A stretch of 64,000 nt of DNA from Gonium pectorale (Eukaryota; Chlorophyta; Chlorophyceae; Chlamydomonadales; Volvocaceae): contig LSYV01000041.1 of NCBI GenBank assembly GCA_001584585.1, positions 150,899-214,898 of the forward strand. Direction: 5' to 3'. Below are positions 45,601 through 58,620 of this stretch, piece by piece. The notes beneath the pieces were generated by a model, which worked only from the letters and a program-made list of their open reading frames with translations, did not search any database and was not told the DNA's origin. Numbering within the stretch: the stretch's first letter is position 1; each line of letters begins with the position of its first letter. Made by a program: the position numbers and the translations under genes.

Positions 45601-48600
45601 TCAAGAACAGATGCTGCAAGTACAGGGTTGAGCAAGAATTACAGGCTGAACCGGTGCCCAGAGGTGGACAGGCAGGTATGGCTGCAGGTGCACACCAGTT
45701 CCTGCAAGTTAGGATACAGGACGCAGCTGCCGAGAATGCCTTGATGGCCTGATCACGGTCAGTGAGGCGGGCAGCACAGGTAAGCACACGCACCTGCTCT
45801 ACGCGGTGCGACAGCAGGATGACCAGCTCGTCCACGTTGCGCGGGTCGGTCAGCATGGCCACCACATATGGGCTGTGCTTGTCAATGTCGTTGTAGGTGT
45901 AGCAGAGCAGCTTCATGGCCTGCACCGCCGCCTCCGTGTCGGAGCCTGTGCGGGTCGGGTTTCGGCCGTCAGGGGTCTGGGCATGGCGGAGCACGCTCGG
46001 TGCCACAATGTTTGCTTGGCATGTACCCTTTCACAAGCAGTATCGCAACTGTGTGGGCACATTCAGTAACACTTGCAATACTGCAGTGCGCGAGCTAACC
46101 GTACCTTGCAGGCGGTCGTGGATGACGACCCAGTTCCGCATAGTGGCTTCCTCGTCCTCACCCTAAAGCGGAAACAAGGCAAGACCGTGTGACATTCAAT
46201 GGGATGAGGACACGACCAACCTACGTGTGTGCACTAAGAACAGCTCCGACGTACCTCAAGAGATGTGAATGTGACCGCTCCCTGTGCGAGTTGCCCTGGC
46301 TCCAGGCTCAGCGAACCCATGCGGCTCGCCAGCATAGGAGAGCTAATACGCCGTGTGTCGAATGAGGCTGCTACCGGAACCTCCGGAACCGTCGCCTGTG
46401 CTACCATGGGCATGACCGGTGCTGCGGACGGAATAGGAGCCGAAGGGACGGATACCGGGGCACGAACGGGGAGGCTGTCCAAGATTCCGGTGCGCGCCGC
46501 TGGCGACGCGACCGAGGCTGCTCCGCCGATCACGCCAGAGCCAATGCCTGAGCCGCGCACCGGGGACGCCGGCCGACGAGGAGTGCCCTTGTCGGGCGCC
46601 GGCGACACCACCATTGGGTCGTCCTGCTGGAAAAGGGACCCGCAGGATTCGCATGGTCAAGTTCCGACCCGGTCGAATATTGTGCTGAACGCACGCCAGT
46701 GCACGTTCTAGCCCAATGAGTTGCACCCCATTCGAATTCGGGCAAACGGGCCCGCCCGCCGCACCTGGACTACCCCGAAGTCCGCTGCCTTGTAACCCGG
46801 CTGTAGGCCCATCCGTGCCAGGCGGGCCCCAGTGTGCTTGAGGCGCTCCTCGATCAGCGACTTCTGCTGGTCCGTCAAGCGGCCAAGGTACTCCCACAGA
46901 CCTGCCAGCGTGAGGCAACAAATCAGGTATCATAAAAAGATCCAGTCCTCCAGCCAGGATGGCCACAATATTCGCTCACAATCGAGCCGCCCTTATGTAT
47001 ACATGTCCTTACCGATGCCCTCGATCTCGTACAGCTTCTCCATAACGCCGAGGCACGCTGCGCGCACGGCCGTATCGCGCTCCGCAACCAGCCTGGCCAC
47101 CGTTGCCATGACGCTGTCGCTGCCGCCACCAGCGGCCCGCCCGCTCGTGCTGGCGGCAAGCGGGGCCCGGTAAACCGTGGGGCCAGAGCGCTCCACCATG
47201 GCGGCGATCTCGTCCAGGCAGACGACGCGCGTCTTGCTGTTCTTAGACTCGAGTCCGTCCTGCAGAGACGAGCAGGAAAAGGATTTGACTGCATGCAGTG
47301 CGACAAGCTTACCGCGCCTTACGCCATCATGTGCAAGTGCGCCCCCTCCGGCGTCCCGTACCTTGATGTATGTCGCCACCTTGATGGGGCTGTGCACCAG
47401 TGCGAACCGCTTCAGCAGCTCGCGGTGCTCGGCCTGTGAACAGGAGGAGAGATAGCGACGTCGTACATAATGGGGACGTCATACATAGGCGCCGTGGTGA
47501 GGACGTGCGGACCATGGAACGACCAGAAGCGAAGCCCTTCATGTGCTGTGCCTCTGTACCTTGAGCTTGTCCTGGTTGTGTCCGGACTTCTCCACGACAG
47601 CCGGCAGAATGAGCTTGGCCTCGTACTCGGACACGCTGCGCAGCACATTGGACCATAGCCGTGTTTTGAGGCTACACATATGCCGAGAAGAGCGAGGGTG
47701 TAGACACGCGTCACAGCACCCACCGGTATCCGTGCTCGATCATCATCTCCAGCAAGAGCTTCAGGAGCTCCAGCACCTTCACGAGCGAGGCCGTGTTGGA
47801 CTCCAGAATGCGCAGGGTACACCACCTATAGGGTGGACATCCACAATGGATGGAGTAATTGGAGTTAGAACTCAATACTTCATGTTTGTGGAGCTACATC
47901 GGCGCGCACAATTCCAGGGGCATTCTCCGCCATCAGCCCCACGTGGATTCTGGTCCATGCATGAGCACACGCTCCTTACCTGAACAGCAGGTCAACGACT
48001 GCGATGACCTCGTCGTACATGGTGGGAAGGGCCTTGGTGACCATGTCGGCCGCCTCGCAGTGCTTCTTAAAGTCCTGCACAAGCGTGCTCAGTGTGCTTC
48101 AGACACGGCGAATCACGATAAGGCCCGATGCACTGAGATCACGAATGATGGCAAGAGACTTGCCTTGCTGAAAGCGGCCGCCCGCAGAGCCCCTGACAGC
48201 ATGGGGCTGAACTCTGCCTCCAAGGTCTGTGGCTCGTCCGGCATGATCTGCAGCTTGGCTGGCCGAAAGCGCCCCTACATACAATCAGTAGAAGGTTGGA
48301 TCAAATTTGTTCAGGTACCGCACGCCTTGCATGACCTGCAACACCCTGCATGAGGATTGCGGACTGGTGTGTTTGCAAAATTGTGTTTTCTCTTGCCTTC
48401 TTTGCGCGTTCCTCCTTCTTGTTGTCCGGCATGATGAGCGGCCCGGCCTCCGCAGCTGCGGCCGCAGCCATGGCCGAGCTCGAGACGGTCCTGCGCAACG
48501 GTGTAGGGCGCAGACGCTTAACCAGGTAGGGAGTAGTGCCCAGCCAACGGACAGCATCCTTAGGACCCACGGATAAGAACTCACTTGCTGAGAATTGTAG

Positions 48601-51600
48601 ACTTGGCTGTCGACGCACGCATTGAGCTGCCCGCGCCCGTCTTAGGGAGACTGGAGGTCGACGCGCGGAGCGGCACGGACGATGAAGCCCGAAGCTGCGA
48701 GACAAGTCGGCTGGAAAGTCAGCAGTGCTGCTGGTGCCGGTGGGTTCTTCCTGCGACTCACCGTTGACGTGGCCGTCGCCGGCCTGCTCGCAGGTGCCGC
48801 AGCGTGTCCCGCGGACGCAACAGGCACGGGCGCTCCGGTGACCTTGCTGATCGCCTCCAAGGCCGCCTTGCGGGACGAGTTGTCCAGCGACTGGGCAGCG
48901 GCGCCCAGCTCCCCAACACCAATGACCTGACAATGGATTCAAAGCGCTCGCGTTGTACTACATAAACATAGCTTTCAGTCGCGTTATGCTTTCCAAACAG
49001 AGTTTCAATCTCATGTGGTGTTCATTTCCACTGCGTTTGAGAACCCTACCTCGATGAGCGCCGTGATGAGCTTGTTGGCCGCATCCCGGACCTCCACAGC
49101 CTTGTCGAGGGTGCCAAGCGCGCCAGCGCGGAGGGCGTCCGGCACGCACTCCCCGGCTTTTCCGCCCGCCGTGAGCGCCGCAAGCCACTTGAGCGTCTCC
49201 GCCTTGCCATCAGCGGTAATCTTTGCGCTGACGTAGAACTGTAGGGACCGCAGACTCGTTCGAACCAGTCGCAAGTCCAAGGCCGGTGGTCTATGCACGT
49301 GGGGACCATGGCAAGTGGCTACAGGGTAGAACTGCTGTCAGCATCTTACCTCCATCAGGTCTGGCATGACGCAGCTGGCACCAGCCACGCTGACCCAGGC
49401 GTCAAGCATCTCCGTCACCGCCGAGCGCACCTGCGTGCATCAGAGCGGCAGAGATCCTAAGCTACACATGCAACTGAACTGCATACGACGAACCCCGCCG
49501 AACAGGGGGTCCAGGTGGACTGGCAATAAACTACGCGCTCCGCGAGGAAAACCTCAGCCGCACGGTGTGGTGAACTGACGACAGGCTCCAGCACGGGGCA
49601 GTCGTGCGTCCAACTGGCCCGGAACAACTTGCCGTTTGCTTCTGGTCGGTGATATTCTTGACGGCGGGCGCCAGCAGCGGCCTCCCCTGGCGGTCAATCG
49701 CCCGCCCCATGGCCTTGGCGATGCGGCCGAGAACGGTGAGCGCTTGGGTAGTGAGGTTCTTGTTCGAATCAGCCATGCGCTTCTTCAGCTCCGGCAGCAG
49801 ATCGCCCGTCTGACGTGTAAGGGCACCGACAGGGGAACACGTTTCAGTGTCGCAAATGGCTGCCCACGGACTCCCGAAAAGCGATCCCCATACTAAGCAC
49901 CAAACGGGGAAGCGGGAGTATAAAGAGGAAGCCCACCTGCGGCTGGATGCGGTTGCCCGCCTGGGTGAGGATGGTCTCGATGGCGTCAAGGCCGGCCTTG
50001 CGCTCCTTCCAGTTCGAGTTGCTGAGCTGCGTCACGAGCTCGCTAGTGATGAGCCCGCTGATGTCCGTGCGTGGCAGCAGGTCGTCCGCGTCAAACCCGC
50101 CGGCCGCGCTGCTGGAGGCAGCGCCGCCGCCACCACCACCGCCGGCGCCACCCTTCCCGGCACCCTTGCCGCCACCAGCACCAGCGCGAGCCGGCGGCGC
50201 GGCCCTGGAAAAGCGCGTGGGCTCTGGTTTGGGCAGGTCGGCGTTCTTGGCAAACTCGCCGTCAATGGCGGTCATGAGCGCTGGCTTGACGTCGGCGCGA
50301 ATCATGTCGCCGAGCGCGGGACCCAGAAAGCTGTGGGTTCGACGGGGCAGGACGATGAGGGCCTGGAAGGATCCATTCCATACATTGTACACAAGACCAC
50401 AGCGCGCGGGATGTCCATATCCAGATATTCCAGTCCCGGATAACTAGCAGGGCTTGCGTGTGTGGGACGAGAGGAGCACATTAGGTAACTAATTGACGGA
50501 ATCCAGACAGGTAGTCACGACCGAGCCCTACCGGTACATGACGCCCAGGAGCTGGATGGCAGCGTTGCGGACGCCAGCGTTGGCGGAGCCCAGGTCCTCC
50601 TTGGACCATTCCAGCAGAGCCCGCACGTCCAACCCCGCCATACCGAACTCGGTGATAGCGCGTGCAATCCAGTTGATGGTCTCGCTTTGCACCTTAGGAT
50701 TCTTGTGGGCGGCAGCCTTCTTGTGCATCTGCGTCATGACGAACTGCGGGCCGACGGCCTCAGCGACGCTGGTGAGGGTGTCGAAGCTGGGCTGCTTGAG
50801 CTTGAGGTCCGCGACCTGCGTGGAGTGCCAAGGCACTTGATTGCTACCGCGCCACACCTTGGTGAACAGGCGTGAGATGGCACGTCACGCAGCTTGCCCA
50901 TAGTGGGGCCTATTGCAGCATGGCTCAGGGTCCCTGACATACCAGGACACCATGGCGTGGACACACTCGCGGTATAGGCTTCGCTCGTTACAAACCGAGG
51001 CGTAGCCTACCTTGTCGATCAGTCCGCCAATGCACGTGAACGCGTCCCGCTTGCTGAAGGACGGGCAATTGGCGGCCACAGCGCGCAGCATCTCGAACTG
51101 CTTGGCCATGACCTACAGCTCCGGAGGGCGGAACGGACGAATATTTCATACGGTGTAGCGAAACTGAGAACACGTGAGAAAGGCACATAACCCGTAACGG
51201 TACAGCCCTCGTGCCAGTCTCGGGAAAAGGAAACGAAAACAGGGAAGGCAGCCTCCACGGTCTTACACACCCGGGGGTGCGATGTTTCCAGCAGGGCGCC
51301 GAGCACAGGGCATGGCGGGCGAGGGAGACCAGCAAGCGGGCCCTCAGGTTGCATCCGACATGCGGGTGTACAGTCTCCCACCACGAGGCACACACCTGGA
51401 AGTTCTTCTCTCCCCAGCCCGGCACGTGCGAGACCGCCTGCACCAGCATGCTGCCAGAGCTCGCCGCCACGGAGGGCTCGCCCGCGCGGGCGACTACGCG
51501 CTCAATTGCGTCCAGCCGGACCTGATGCAAGTGTAACGGTCAACGGCAACGGTTGGGCCACAGAAAAGCGGTGACCGCGTTTACGCTATTATCCTAATCA

Positions 51601-54600
51601 TATGCCTTTGGCTAAAACGCCATAAGCTGGTAACTGCTTCCAAGCACATGGTGTCACACCTTCCATTGCTCGTCTTGCAGCTGCGTGACGGTCGCCTCTC
51701 CGAACAAGTCCGTCAGCGCGGCGACCGCCTGGTCACGAGACAGGGTGCCGCCGGACAGCGTAGCCTCGTCCTCGCCACCGTCGCCACCGCCTGCATCACG
51801 GCTCGAACAGTCACGCGATCGGAAGAAGCAACCAGTCCGTGCCAAGCCACCGAATCACCTGCAGCCTTCTTCGCGCCACCTCCGCCGGCCGCAGCTGAGC
51901 TGCCGCTGCTGGCAGCCGTTGCCCCAAACGTGGTGGCAGATGCCTTGGCCGCGGTCGTCGGCCGCGACGTAGGCGCAAGACGTGACTTCAGGTTGATGGT
52001 TGGCGCAGAGCTCCGCGGCGCCTGTAGGCACATAGGGACATGCAAGGGCCATGCGCCGCATTGTGGCTATGTGATGCTGGAGCATTTGGCATCCCAGGAT
52101 GCATCGATATGTCATTAAGGGTACCGATCCGTGGTCGGACGACCTGAAGCTCACCATAGACTAGAATTTATGGCATTTTGATGCTAGTTCGGGCACGGGC
52201 ATGCCAGGAAAAGATGTATACCCGCGACGTTTGTTGCGCCTTACCGGCGATGCTGGCGTAGCTGCCGCAGGCGCAGCGGCCGGTCCGCCAGCGCTCGCCG
52301 CACCGCCGCCACCGCCGCCGCCCATAGCCTCCGCAACCATATCCTGCAGCCAATTTGGACGCATACCTCAAATCAGCCATGTTCATCTGGCTGTCGCAAC
52401 AGTAACCCAACATGCATCAGTGTCTGCAAGCCCCACAGAGCACAATAAGGTAATCCTCCCGTGCCTGGAGCTTCTTCTTGCGCGTCTCGTCCATCTTGGC
52501 GCCGAACTTGTCAAGGATGGCAGTGTTGCCAAACTATGGCAGAGAAAACAGAACGTGTAACTTATAAATGTCAGAACGTTCCAGTCCATGACTGAGGTAC
52601 AGGGGTAAGCTGATTGATGAGACAAGGCGGGACGATGCAAGTTCATGGCCAGCAGCTCCCCTTCGGACGACACTAAGCACGCTTGCAGACACTGATTTAG
52701 CTGGATCCGCAAGTCTTATTGAAGCAAACCCTAAGACATGGTTTGGACCCACCCTGACGGTGAAGGCGGCCATGAACGACATGGCAGCCTCGCGCAGCGC
52801 GGGCTGGGCCTCCTCCGCACCCTTTGCTGCGGCGCCCATCAGCGGCGCCACCAGCTGCTTCATGTTGGCCTTGGGCTCCTGTGAGAGATGCATGCTGATT
52901 ATTAAGACTGGCAACACGAAGAGCGCATCTGGTAACCATACCTGCGTGATGGCCGTCGTGAGCCACTTGTACGTATCCTCCTTGACCTTCGGGTTGGCGT
53001 GCCCCATGGCCTCTGCAAAGGCAAGACAGTGAACTCGCGTAAACTTTTTAATGCTGGTTAAAAGTCAGTGCGCCGCTTGCGGTATAGCAGCGCTTACCGA
53101 CGAGGTCCTCCTGCACGTCCAAGAGGTTGAAGCAGTACTTGTGCATGTACGTGAGAGCTGTGGTCACGGCGATGCCCACGTTGGTGTTCTTTTCCTGCGG
53201 AGGCCCGGAGATGTGCCGCTGGGTACGGACGCCTGACGCGGTGTGGTGCACTTCACCAGAGACAGGCAGCGTACGGATGACGTAACAGCTCATTAATCAA
53301 TAGGCAAAGCAACGGCCCACCGCACCTTCAGCTTCTCAAGCAGCGGGGCGGCCAGGTTCTTGGCCCAGTGTCCGTATTCCTTCCGCAGGCCCTTAGCCAG
53401 CAGACCGCAGCAGTTGATGGACTCGGCCACAACAACCACGTTGCTGTCCTTGCTGATCAGCTGCAAGGGCAATTACAGGTGTCCGGATTAGGTTGAACGG
53501 AAGCAGGGAGACAGAGTCCGTGCGGCAGACATATGTCAGGACTGCCGAGGAGGCGCAAAGCAACATCCCCTTCGGTTAGCCAGGTACCTTGCGCAGCTCG
53601 CGCATCAGGTCCCCGAAGTCGCCCGACGCGATGCGCGGCGTGTCAGCCAGGCCCTTCAGCAGGAGAAGCGCGTCGCGGCGCTCCGTCCATTTCTTCTCCT
53701 CCAGCTTGCTCCAGAAATTCTCCGTCTTGAGCTCATTCAGCACTTTTTTGGGCTCCGCGAAGTCGTACGGGTCTGCCTGCAGGGCCCGATGGTCCAGCAA
53801 AGGCGAAAGAAGGTGGCCGGAAGTCCCAGGTACTTGTGCTCACGCGATCCCGCAGCGCCAACGTGCTTGTGCTCAAGCATTTAGGCAGCGCCAACCTGCT
53901 AACCATTGCAGCCCAGTTAGGGACACCTTACACCCACTATGCCATAAGAGAAACGAAGGGCAGACAGCAAAGAGACGCGGGGCCTCAACGTGCGTGTTGT
54001 TCCCCTCAACAGAGCAGTGCAGTGTCCTACTGTAACCCATAAATGACCCGGCTTCCCGCCTTCCGTACCTCGGGCGGTGGCGCATCCTCCATGGCCACGT
54101 CGTTGGTGGCGCTCGCGGCCCCTCCTACGACGGCAGGACCCAGGTCGCGCATGTCCGCCGCCTTCGCCTGCTGCTTGCGCGTAAGGCGCTCCGGCTGGCG
54201 AGCCATCTCTACGACCTCCATGGCGCGGTTGATGTCATCGCGCATCGCGTCACGCATCTTGTCAAAGAGTAGCGTGCGCACCGCGTCGGGGCCCATCCAC
54301 CGCGCCAGCTCCACCTGCGGGCCGGAGGCAAGTGCAATACCCAGAGGGCCACCCGTAATGGAACTTCAACCACCGCTTGTCCAAGAACCACCACCGGCAT
54401 CTACTCGGACTACGTACCACGATCTCCTTGACCTTCTCGCGGGCCTTGCCGTCTTTGGACTCGAACAGCGCGGGAAGCGCCTTGATGATTGGCTGGGGCG
54501 CGACCACACGGTGTCCAAACATGCTGTGCGGCAACGGGACATGCAGGATTGGTTGATTGGCCAAGACGTCACATACGTGATGTCATGATAGCAGCTTAGG

Positions 54601-55538
54601 ACATGGGGCAAAGAAATGGCACAAGTTAGCAAGGCTGAGACGCACAGGCACCTTGCGCTGCAACGGCGGCCACTCCGCACTTACTGGATGGCGTTGTAGA
54701 GAAGCTCAAGCGTCACCACCACGACCTTGGGGTTCTTGTTGGACAGTCCGACGAGCATGGCCTCCTGCAAAGCGTGCGAAAGGCTTCTGGTAAGCAACTG
54801 TGCAGGAGAAGCTCAGGTGCTGAGCGGTCTGTTTCCTACTTGGAGCGGGGGTCTACGGGCGCACATCACTAATGCAGCACGCAAGTCCCCTTACTGAAGC
54901 CTCAGAATGGCCGCTTGCGTCTTACCAGGACCTTCTCCGCCTGCTCCAGCTCGATAAACAGCATCATAGCCTCCAGGACACGCTGCACGGTGCTCGTCCG
55001 AGCGCTGAGGCACTTGGCCACCATGTTTGAGCACACGCGTTCGCATATCCTGCAATGTTCGTGGCGTACGTCTCAGTCGTGGGACCTTGGGCCAGAAGCT
55101 ATCGAACACATGCCATCCCCCGGCCCTACTCCACCACCATACTCCACCAGCTACCCGACCCGACCCTAGCCTGCCCCACCCCATCCCCCCAGCACCTGCT
55201 GGCGTGCTGCTCCGTGGCTTTGGCCAAGTACGCTTGAAGCGCGTCCAGTGCTTTGTCGACTGCTGCAGCATTTGGCTCCGACACGGCCTTGGAAAAGAGC
55301 GGCCCTGCAACGTACCGCGATGGTCAGCTGCAGGGACGGCAAACCCAGGGACAGCTGCTTGCTCGACCGCACCGAACTCTGAAAGCCGGGGGTCCGCATC
55401 ATCATATATGTCCCGACAAGCCGCGGTAACGTCCTCGTATGCTGCAACCCTCGCTTTCCAATTCGTGTGAGCTATGCGATCTGGAAGGGGCAGCTTTTTT
55501 GCTTCTGCCAGCTCACGGACATCCTTATCGTCTGACAT
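42631..55538 (-). CDS. MOR1: XMAP215/MOR1/ch-TOG microtubule polymerase
   Basis: 45 exons: 55538-55373, 55304-55196, 55049-54926, 54764-54685, 54523-54418, 54314-54069, 53776-53588, 53460-53326, 53194-53098, 53012-52942, 52878-52753, 52533-52465 (end uncertain), 52343-52245, 52021-51859, 51790-51660, 51521-51396, 51112-51011, 50815-50532, 50330-49937, 49809-49633, 49430-49350, 49238-49050, 48926-48762, 48694-48585, 48490-48397, 48274-48164, 48074-47980, 47826-47724, 47635-47560, 47433-47362, 47259-47013, 46901-46765, 46623-46255, 46162-46105, 45945-45794, 45570-45373, 45147-45077, 44987-44807, 44698-44612 (or 44698-44633), 44546-44453, 44339-43762, 43559-43488, 43400-43157, 43058-42946, 42768-42631. 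About 2275 residues. TOG arrays open with NWKARVAAYED (TOG1), ADPYDFAEPKK/KKWTERRDALL (TOG2), DEQWKVRLDAIE (TOG3) and NSNWKERKAGLDAIE (TOG4). TOG5 ends DGLESKNSKTRVVCLDEI and GRLTDQQKSLIEERL. Gly/Ala/Ser linkers separate them. The C-terminal helical domain has KPLRMIKTVLHELCKHRG. TOG domains bind tubulin dimers and speed microtubule growth. Exons 27 and 28 do not join in phase (one extra base), and several introns use GC donors. Confidence 0.9.
48075..48163 (-). other. GC-AG intron in the XMAP215 gene (intron 26)
   Basis: The donor is AAG|GCAAGT and the acceptor TGTGCAG|GAC, phase 0, joining RAAAFSK to DFKKHCEAAD. With intron 25 it makes two consecutive GC-AG introns. Confidence 0.78.
48275..48396 (-). 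other. GC-AG intron in the XMAP215 gene (intron 25)
   Basis: The donor is AAG|GCAAGA and the acceptor TATGTAG|GGG, phase 0, joining KEERAKK to GRFRPAKLQ. Confidence 0.72.
49431..49632 (-). other. GC-AG intron in the XMAP215 gene (intron 20)
   Basis: The donor reads ACG|GCAAGT and the acceptor CACGCAG|GTG. The phase is 0 on both sides and joins DQKQT to VRSAVTEMLDAW, as the TOG4 helix requires. No GT donor nearby keeps the frame. Confidence 0.8.
51225..51345. repeat. Short dispersed repeat, copy B (XMAP215 intron 16)
   Basis: Shares AAAAGGAAAC, CC/TACGG-CTTACACACCCG, GCGATGTTTCCAGCAG and GGCGGGCGAG in order with the copy at about 16840-16960, and GGGAAGGCAGCCTC with the fragment at 5855-5905. 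Intronic and non-coding. Confidence 0.45.
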
Positions 55539-58500
55539 ATTGATCACGAGCGGCTAAGCCGCTTGGCCTGCCTTTGAACCGGTCGGCACCCTAGGCCATA
55601 TGTATAAATGATCACAGCCCTCTAGGCGGAATAGTTTAACAGTTGAAGCTAAAGCAAATAGAGAGTCTATTGGGGACAGGTTCCAAAGTTCAAATGTACG
55701 GGTTTCAGCCGAGGAAGCACAGCTTTGGTATGTTATTGATGTTATTGGAAGTCGGTGCAAATGTCCTTGCTCCGTTGGAGAGCTCAGCTGCGGGCGGCTC
55801 CTTGCAACTGCGGCACGCTACGGCTATGCCACTTCGCTTTGGCCCCTGAAAATGACTTCTAACTCCTTCCTTCCTCTTGAGTCCTGGCCTCGCCGGCTGA
55901 AGGCGCTGAAGGCCAGTACCGATGCGGCATCCGCTGGTGCTCGCCCGAGGAAGTAGGGATGGGTGCTTTTGGACGATGGATTGAAATGAGAATATGAGTG
56001 CAGCACGTGCATCCATGGGGCGCGGGGCAACGTCCGGACACACCCTGTGGGCCGGAAGGGGACGCGATGGGCGACACGGTTTCGGCCAAGGTGGGCCTGG
56101 ACAGAGACCCCAGGGCGGTAGAGGGGAACTCCGGGCGTTCGGCTGCTAGGGCTTAGGCTGCGAAGAAAGAGAGAGTGACATATACCTCGTGTACACCCGA
56201 AAGCGTGCGAAAGTAGGGTAGCTTGGTACAGGGCATTTAGGCCATTGAGGCCGTCGGCGGCCTAAACCCGCGAGGCACCGAGCCCACCAAACCGGGGTGC
56301 CGACACGGGTGCCGAACGGTTTGAAATATACCTGGAGAGAAGGGCGATAGACGGACAGAATCAGCACCGGTCACGGTCGCGGGCATGTACAGGACCATGC
56401 ACAGACGCAGGCCAAGCACTCCAGTAGTTGACCACCGATGGACCTGTGGACAGTGGAGGGCCGGCAGGCCACATGGTCCTGTCAGGACGGCAGCTGATAC
56501 CGCACTCTGGTTTGTCTGCAAAGGCGCTCGCACTTTGAGCCGTGTTATAACATTTGGAAAGAAACCAAGTGCGAGAGAGGGGAAAAAACCCAGGGCGCAA
56601 AGGGTGCGTCGCCCCTGGCGGGCTCACCTAAGGGCGCTGTACAGCTGTGTGCGTGAGGCCACCTGCGGCCCCAGTCCCCGTTGGCACTCATGGGTCAACA
56701 CGTGGCAAGACACGTGGCACAGGGAGGCAACGGTTACCAAAAAGCATCGCTAGGATGTCTGGACTCCCTTTCTAGGCGCCTTGCAAGTGATTGCCTCGCC
56801 CGCTCACCAGGAGCGACAGACAGCGGTTCGCCAGCCTGGGCCAGTCTGTGCCAGCTGCTATCCCAGACACAAAACCGCAGGCCTGACCTGCCGCCGGCAA
56901 AACGAGAGCTCTACGCGCATTACACAACCACGTCACTGATGAAAGGCTGCACGACCAAGCTACTGGATCGTCGTATTACTGGGATAGATGGAAACCGGAT
57001 ATTCCGGTCGCACGCACCCGCCTGATCCTGCAAGGGTGCCATGCGTGCATGCTGACGGCGCCGTGGTAGTCCTCATTCAGGCCAGCAGGGAGGAACCACC
57101 CTCATCACCTAGCGCTTTCGTGCATGCCATAAAAGTACGGTACCGCACGCATGGTGAGGGACACGCGTACCAGCCCTGATACCGGTACAGCTGCGGCGCC
57201 GTCTCGGCGGCGTCTTCAACCGGGCAGCCAAGCAAGCGCACCCCGTGAGCATACATACGCGCCGACACATACAGAGACCCGCGCGGACGACAAGCCTTGT
57301 CGCGTGGGCCCTGCAACCCCTGCAACCGACCTCACCAAAAGCACGCGCCGCGGCGGCAACGGACTCAGTCCAACACAACCTGGCGGGGCACGAAAGCCCC
57401 TTCGTGATCACGAATACACATGCCTGCTAGGCTGCTTGCTTGCCACTTGCTTGCTTGCTAGCAGTCTGTCTAAAACGCCGCTTTTAGAAACAACACGAGT
57501 AGGCCGCTGCGGTCGTCCCACCCTGGCCCGACCGCCACCGGGTTTCCATTTTCCGGGTGACATAAACCTAGTTCGACTTGATTTGTAGGTGTGACACGTG
57601 AGCTACGAGTGCGGTCAAAGGACGTCTGTCCAAATGGGAAGAGATTTCCTACTCAAGACCCATGTAGAATCAGCCGCCAAGTGCCAGCAGCCGCCAGTAA
57701 CAACCTAAGAAATTGCATGAATGGGCAACCACGTGGTGAGCCGTACGCATATAGGTACGCCCCGTTACGTGCCCTGATCAATATGCAATAGCAGTACTAC
57801 GGTTCGCAGTGCTGACTTGAATGTCCGGCAAAGCACGCAGTGCCCTCTGCACTCATAGGAGCAAGTCTCAACGAGGGGGCCAGGACGACAAGCAGCAGCA
57901 CGAAGGAACCGACTACAACGACGAGGACGTAAGGCGGTACGGACCACAGTTGCGGTGCACACACCACCACCAATGCTATAGCAACGTCAACGAATTCCGA
58001 GCAAGAGCTACGAATGGCGCCCGACGAGGCATACCGGACACCGAGGCCAGCCAACGGCGACAGCCCCTACGAGCACCTCAGGCCACGCGACGGTTTACGG
58101 GGCACCCTACTACTTTAGTTACTCCAGACAGGCGAGGCCTAGGAATCCCCGCCGCGTCTTGCCAGCTGGCCCGCGCTGGCCGCTGGGCAACGACCGTTGG
58201 ATGTTGGCCGTTGCGAAGCTGGCTGACTGGTACACCCAAAGGTCGCTGAGCGCATCAAACCCGGCCCCCAAGGGACTGCCAATGTGCTCGCCCTGCCCTC
58301 GGAGCCTGCGTCGCGCGGCCAAGGATTCGGGATGGGGGAGGGGCAAATCGAAAAAGTCAGCCGTTGCCGGGACACCGATAACGGCCTCGGGGCTGCCTGT
58401 CTTGCGCGGGAGCAGTCGCAGGCCGAGCGCAGGGGCTTGCTGGTAAGGCGGTACGCGCTGCTGCGCGTAGATAATGTAGGCTACATTGCTGGCACACCAA

Positions 58501-58620
58501 GTGCCGCTGGTGCACCGGCGCCGGAGTCCTAAAGCCGCGGTAGCGGCGCCGTTGTCGGTACCGGCGATGGGTAGAATGCACACGAGGACAGTCGACGGAG
58601 CGGGGAGGCAGGGCAAGCAC
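55539..58620. other. Intergenic interval, no gene recognised
   Basis: Covers the 5' flank of the XMAP215 gene and the 3' flank of the mTERF-like gene. Open frames are short, mostly start at non-ATG codons and lack family motifs. One hydrophobic minus frame at 57797-58054 has no usable ATG. The segment 58119-58540 is open in several frames on both strands and may be old repeat sequence. No function is proposed. Confidence 0.45.

Noticed and set aside
50855..50960. Possible extra exon in the XMAP215 gene (KLRDVPSHACSPR)
   Set aside because: The exon ending at 51011 joins in phase 0 directly to the exon starting at 50815, matching the family. The extra piece would break the domain.
57675..57700. 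GTGCCAGCAGCCGC word resembling the small-subunit rRNA 530 loop
   Set aside because: The match stops after about 14 bases (CAGTAAC follows, not GGTAAT), and there is no other rRNA sequence around it.
57797..58054. Hydrophobic minus-strand frame that could encode two membrane helices
   Set aside because: The frame opens at TTG with no usable ATG, no splice acceptor was seen, and composition is unlike the real exons nearby.
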